Made by a program: the position numbers and the translations under genes
Notes under the pieces: generated by a model
What the model was told of the DNA's origin: nothing
Databases searched by the model: none
Seen by the model: the letters and a program-made list of their open reading frames with translations, nothing else
Assembly: GCA_964461505.1 (NCBI GenBank)
Contig: CAYWUW010000002.1
Coordinates: 1-64,000, forward strand
Direction of reading: 5' to 3'
Origin: HK-STAS-PATE-42 sp964461505
GTDB taxonomy: Bacteria; Patescibacteriota; Saccharimonadia; Saccharimonadales; HK-STAS-PATE-42
DNA: 64,000 nt
Shown here: positions 63,007 to 64,000 of the stretch, one piece after another
Numbering within the stretch: the first letter of the stretch is position 1
Layout: every line of letters starts with the position of its first letter

Positions 63007-64000
63007 TTATTCTATACTAATCATAAGCGATTTAAGCTTAGACTTCAAGTGAATCAATTGGTAGAGCGGAGTTGTGATAAATATTAAGCTTAATGCCAGT
63101 AGATAGGTTTGGGATTGCCCTGTGCTGGCAAGGTTAGATCTTACGGAACACTTGGCAATATTTTGATTGACCCAATCTTGGTTTGTGGTGTTGGCAGAGC
63201 CTGGAGTTCCGCCTGGCGATGAGCTTGGTGCCCAACAATATGGATTGGTGTAATCTCCGTTAAGCTTAGCTAGCGCTAGACTAAAGCCATTTGTGTTTGG
63301 TGAACTCGGCCAAGGATTATTAGTTCCGTATTTTAGAGAAGAAGAAACTTGGTTAGCGTGAGAGAGGGTTAAAGAATGGGCTGGCTGCTGAGATAAACTA
63401 CCTTGGTACTGAGCTAGAACAATTTGGCTACCACTGTAAGATTGGCGGAATTGAGTATCATTCTTAACTAGAACTCCATAGCCTTTTGCAGGAAGAACTG
63501 AACCTTGTGGTAACGTTAAGCTTACATCTCCGCTTAATTGCCAGCCGCTGATATCAACGGCAATATCATTAGGGTTATAGAGTTCGATGTATTGGTCATC
63601 TTGATTAGTAGCGGGATTGTAATTGAGTTCACTAATGATTACTTCTGGGTTATTAGCTTGTGAGCTTGGGAGATTACCACTGCTGCGCTGGGCTTCTACT
63701 TGTTGGATAAATTTACCATAACCATATCTAAAAACTGCATCCTGCACTGCTGCTGTAGATTGGCCGCTCATGGCTTCTTCTGGTGTAATGCTGAATGGGA
63801 AGTCATCTCTAAATTCCCAAGGCAGCCCAGATGGAAAGGCTAAGTTTAAGAGAGCGGACTTTTCATCTTTCCATTCCACTAAATCTTCATCAATTGTTGT
63901 TTTAGATTTGTTGTATAAATCTGTATACCAATTTAGAAGTTGCCCGCTTTGATAGATTTGATCGTAAAGGGTGGCGACACGGCGATAATACATATCTCGA
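63007..64000 (-). CDS. CotH-type protein C-terminus with lamin-tail domain and LASTGQ sorting signal (cut by window)
   Basis: The frame stays open past 64000, so the ATG at 63993 is internal; the window holds about 331 residues. RDMYYRRVATLYDQIYQSG matches the C-terminal part of CotH kinase-like proteins. Next comes a lamin-tail domain (VIISELNYNPATNQDDQYIE then LYNPNDIAVDISGWQL). The end is SNLASTGQSQTYLL, a hydrophobic helix and KSKLKS, a sortase signal. CotH proteins phosphorylate surface proteins in spore formers; the active part lies outside the window. It is 45 nt upstream of the beta-helix gene. Confidence 0.8.
   Translation of the reverse strand, partial: RDMYYRRVATLYDQIYQSGQLLNWYTDLYNKSKTTIDEDLVEWKDEKSALLNLAFPSGLPWEFRDDFPFSITPEEAMSGQSTAAVQDAVFRYGYGKFIQQVEAQRSSGNLPSSQANNPEVIISELNYNPATNQDDQYIELYNPNDIAVDISGWQLSGDVSLTLPQGSVLPAKGYGVLVKNDTQFRQSYSGSQIVLAQYQGSLSQQPAHSLTLSHANQVSSSLKYGTNNPWPSSPNTNGFSLALAKLNGDYTNPYCWAPSSSPGGTPGSANTTNQDWVNQNIAKCSVRSNLASTGQSQTYLLALSLIFITTPLYQLIHLKSKLKSLMISIE

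Noticed and set aside
1..64000. Recoded TGA (Gly), as in Gracilibacteria or Absconditabacteria
   Set aside because: The genes at 34809 and 44194 end at TGA in the right place, and no TGA was found inside conserved proteins.
1..64000. CRISPR array
   Set aside because: No evenly spaced direct repeats with unique spacers were seen. The tandem runs near 43799-44015 have no spacers.

Overview
The window is one contiguous piece of a compact, AT-rich bacterial chromosome. I read it as a Patescibacterium (candidate phyla radiation), most likely Saccharibacteria (TM7). The reasons are: a complete S10-spc-alpha ribosomal block that lacks rpmD (L30), a single-membrane surface set (sortase, MurJ, MltG, VanY-like peptidase), several short GIY-YIG genes, very short intergenic gaps, and TGA used as a stop (ends of the genes at 34809 and 44194), which argues against the code-25 phyla. 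The phylum call is inference; the gene content is seen directly.

Layout. 1-600: start of an unknown gene, then a GIY-YIG gene boxed by 45-bp inverted repeats. 700-2217: rny. 2218-3003: repeat-filled gap. 3004-17971: a leftward run rplC-D-W-B, rpsS, rplV, rpsC, rplP, rpmC, rpsQ, rplN-X-E, rpsN-H, rplF-R, rpsE, rplO, secY, infA, rpmJ, rpsM-K-D, rpoA, rplQ, rplM, rpsI, driven by a promoter near 18207-18236. 18300-24230: DUF378 membrane protein, MOSC-like protein, thioredoxin reductase, glutaredoxin, a rearranged tRNA-Cys/GIY-YIG locus, tRNA-Lys, DUF2277, murB and a small pyrophosphatase. 24228-29216: mltG, ruvX, a baseplate-J-like membrane protein, tRNA-Leu, rpiB and a BtpA-like TIM barrel. 29239-30824: promoter, Phe-rich leader peptide, terminator, a 58-residue ORF and a single-chain phenylalanyl-tRNA synthetase. 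30854-35108: a frameshifted gene, VanY-like peptidase, SLOG protein, ABC exporter and a third GIY-YIG gene. 35355-43772: rpsG, rpsL, rpoC, rpoB. 44194-53735: secreted protein, lipid kinase-like protein, recX, lepA, murJ, clpP, four small Ala-rich membrane proteins, tig. 54022-64000: an envelope and surface region (LysM-like protein, DEAD-box helicase, beta-propeller, sortase, beta-helix protein, CotH/lamin-tail protein).

The most striking whole-window signal is a highly iterated palindrome centred on TTAAGCTTAA. By hand count there are about 165 AAGCTT sites, about 130 of them TAAGCTTA, inside genes, across stop codons and between genes. Base composition alone predicts roughly 20 and 2. A second theme is that all three GIY-YIG genes are tied to palindromic or duplicated DNA: a 45-bp inverted-repeat cassette, a split palindrome that also occurs empty elsewhere, and a duplicated tRNA-Cys 5' half. 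A third is a Phe-codon attenuator in front of a mitochondrial-type PheRS. A fourth is an RNA polymerase beta-prime subunit that has lost the cysteines of both zinc sites.
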